A stretch of DNA of 14,054 bases. It comes from an uncultured Bacilli bacterium. GTDB taxonomy: Bacteria; Bacillota_I; Bacilli_A; RF39; UBA660. The stretch spans positions 1-14,054 of the forward strand of contig CALVJI010000023.1 in NCBI GenBank assembly GCA_944332105.1. Reading direction: 5' to 3'. Under the pieces are notes generated by a model. The model did no database searches and had not been told where the DNA came from. It saw only the letters and a list, made by a program, of their open reading frames with translations. The translations under genes were made by a program, and so were the position numbers. Every line of letters begins with the position of its first letter. Positions within the stretch are counted from its first letter, which is position 1. Shown here piece by piece: positions 13,240-14,054 of the stretch.

Positions 13240-13917
13240 TTATTTTAAATGAACAGAAGTAGATAATTTTAGATTGTCGTAATAATCTTTAGTTTCCAAA
13301 AATAACCTAGGTGTTTCTTGAATCAAAAGTTCATCATTTTCTAACAACAAATAAATATAGTCGACACCATAAGTATTTATTACATATTGAAACATTGCAT
13401 AAAAATTCTCATAATTTGTTCCAGCCTTTAAATCATCTAAAGTAGCATGAAATGAAAGCTTTTTAGACTCCCATTGATGAGACAAAGTTGTTGCAAGACC
13501 CTCAGTAAACCATTTATATCCAAGTCTACTTGTCTTTTTCTTCTTTATATGACAAATATGAACAAATTCATGAAGAAGTAAATACGCATAATCCTTTACA
13601 GATTGATTTCCGTGAGATTTTGTTTTTATAAATTCTTCATAAGTGAGTGTAATAAACATTCCATTGCGAGTAACTCCACAAAGCCAGTCTGGAACACAAC
13701 CATTCTTATCTAATCCCCATTGACCTTCTAAGCAAAAACTTCTAAATTCTTCTAAAGTAGAAAAAACTTTAACTTTTGCCTTATCCCCAAAATCTTCCAA
13801 CTTAAAAAATGAAACAATTTCTTCGGAAATACTATCTAACATAGTTTCATAATTTTCTAAAAACTCTAAATCTTTTTCCGTATGCTCAATGAGCATATAT
13901 TTTAATTCTTTAACCAT
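13240..13917 (-). CDS. Cytosolic gluzincin-type metallopeptidase (HExxH...E)
   Basis: 225 residues from the ATG at 13917, which has a strong SD (GGAGG, 6 bases); the open frame continues upstream to 13956 without one. The zinc site is HEFVH (His116, Glu117, His120) with the third ligand in WFTEGLA (Glu139), the arrangement of peptidase MA/M1-like gluzincins (HExxH, about 18 residues, EGLA). The N-terminal half is mostly helical and charged with several Cys (62, 74, 80), and there is no signal peptide or membrane span, so it acts inside the cell unless exported otherwise. Substrate unknown. It lies between two copies of the small-RNA gene and is divergent from copy 2, sharing overlapping -10 sequences at 13956-13963. 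No terminator is evident before the toxin-like promoter downstream. Confidence 0.8.
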   Translation of the reverse strand: MVKELKYMLIEHTEKDLEFLENYETMLDSISEEIVSFFKLEDFGDKAKVKVFSTLEEFRSFCLEGQWGLDKNGCVPDWLCGVTRNGMFITLTYEEFIKTKSHGNQSVKDYAYLLLHEFVHICHIKKKKTSRLGYKWFTEGLATTLSHQWESKKLSFHATLDDLKAGTNYENFYAMFQYVINTYGVDYIYLLLENDELLIQETPRLFLETKDYYDNLKLSTSVHLK

Positions 13918-13934
13918 AGAACCTCCAAAACTTA

Positions 13935-13963
13935 TTGAAAAACGAAAAGAAATCAATTATAAT
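13935..13963 (+). promoter_or_regulatory. Promoter of small RNA copy 2
   Basis: TTGAAA (13935-13940) and TATAAT (13958-13963) with a 17-bp spacer. A minus-strand TATAAT (13961-13956) overlaps it and may serve the peptidase gene, so the two start sites would compete. Confidence 0.65.
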
Positions 13964-14030
13964 ATATATATCAAAGCAATTTGATTATAATTTTAATGGA
14001 TACATTTGAAGTGAAGATCAGATGCTATCC
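13958..14030 (+). repeat. Dispersed direct repeat, copy 2
   Basis: 70 of 73 bases match 12918-12990. Homology starts at the -10 box; the sequence upstream, including the -35, is unrelated. Confidence 0.9.
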
Positions 14031-14054
14031 CAATTGATATGGTTTGGCACCTGA
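13970..14054 (+). ncRNA. Structured small RNA, copy 2, cut by the window edge
   Basis: Same hairpin A (13970-13985) and hairpin B (13998-14030, loop AGTGAAGA) as copy 1, a different 16-base linker (14031-14046), then GCACCTGA, the start of the terminator stem in copy 1. The terminator and any convergent peptide gene would lie beyond the right edge. Confidence 0.6.

Noticed and set aside
1..14054. CRISPR array, tRNA, rRNA, integrase or IS transposase
   Set aside because: None seen: no regularly spaced repeats, no cloverleaf or rRNA signature, and no recombinase domains in any frame.

Overview
The window is AT-rich and built from low-GC Firmicute-type genes: an rpsF-ssb-rpsR operon, purine-rich ribosome binding sites and sigma-A-like promoters. 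UGA is used as a stop (for example at 9542), so the standard bacterial code applies and this is not a Mycoplasma-code genome. A commensal of the Bacilli/Erysipelotrichia/RF39 type is a reasonable guess, but the sequence alone cannot name the species.

Layout. 1-717 (minus): the start of a surface protein whose N-terminal membrane segment is cut by a 10-base poly-G tract; one base fewer restores the frame, so it looks like a phase-variable gene in the OFF state. 836-1348: a putative 33-residue membrane peptide and a small XRE-type regulator, divergently arranged around a perfect inverted repeat. 1371-2481 (minus): rpsF-ssb-rpsR with its own promoter, a two-hairpin leader and an intrinsic terminator. 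2440-2925 (minus): a GNAT acetyltransferase carrying the rpsF promoter in its 3' end. 3071-4240 (plus): a CcdA-TlpA fusion for extracytoplasmic thiol reduction, sharing a bidirectional terminator with the convergent ABC exporter operon at 4279-8021. 8093-12269 (minus): four genes for a membrane-associated SPFH protein, a zinc-ribbon membrane protein, a zinc-ribbon/Yip1 protein and another zinc-ribbon membrane protein, resembling the Bacillus ydjG-ydjH-ydjI membrane-stress group but with no pspA in view. 12454-12785 (minus): a small cell-wall-type protein whose signal peptide is out of frame across a cluster of homopolymers. 13240-13917 (minus): a cytosolic HExxH metallopeptidase.

The most interesting part is 12895-13214. 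A plus-strand small RNA (consensus-like promoter, three hairpins, intrinsic terminator) converges on a minus-strand transcript encoding a 25-residue hydrophobic peptide. That peptide's ribosome binding site is locked in an 8-bp hairpin. The two RNAs begin with the same hairpin sequence, and the minus transcript can pair its 5' end with its own distal 3' region. This is the architecture of a type I toxin-antitoxin locus. A second copy of the small-RNA gene (70 of 73 bases identical from the -10 box onward, also with a 17-bp-spaced promoter) starts at 13935 and runs off the right edge, so the locus appears to be a multi-copy family flanking the peptidase gene. I do not recognise it as a named family.

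Two surface-protein genes broken in homopolymer tracts at their signal or anchor segments suggest simple-repeat phase variation, although homopolymer sequencing error has to be excluded.
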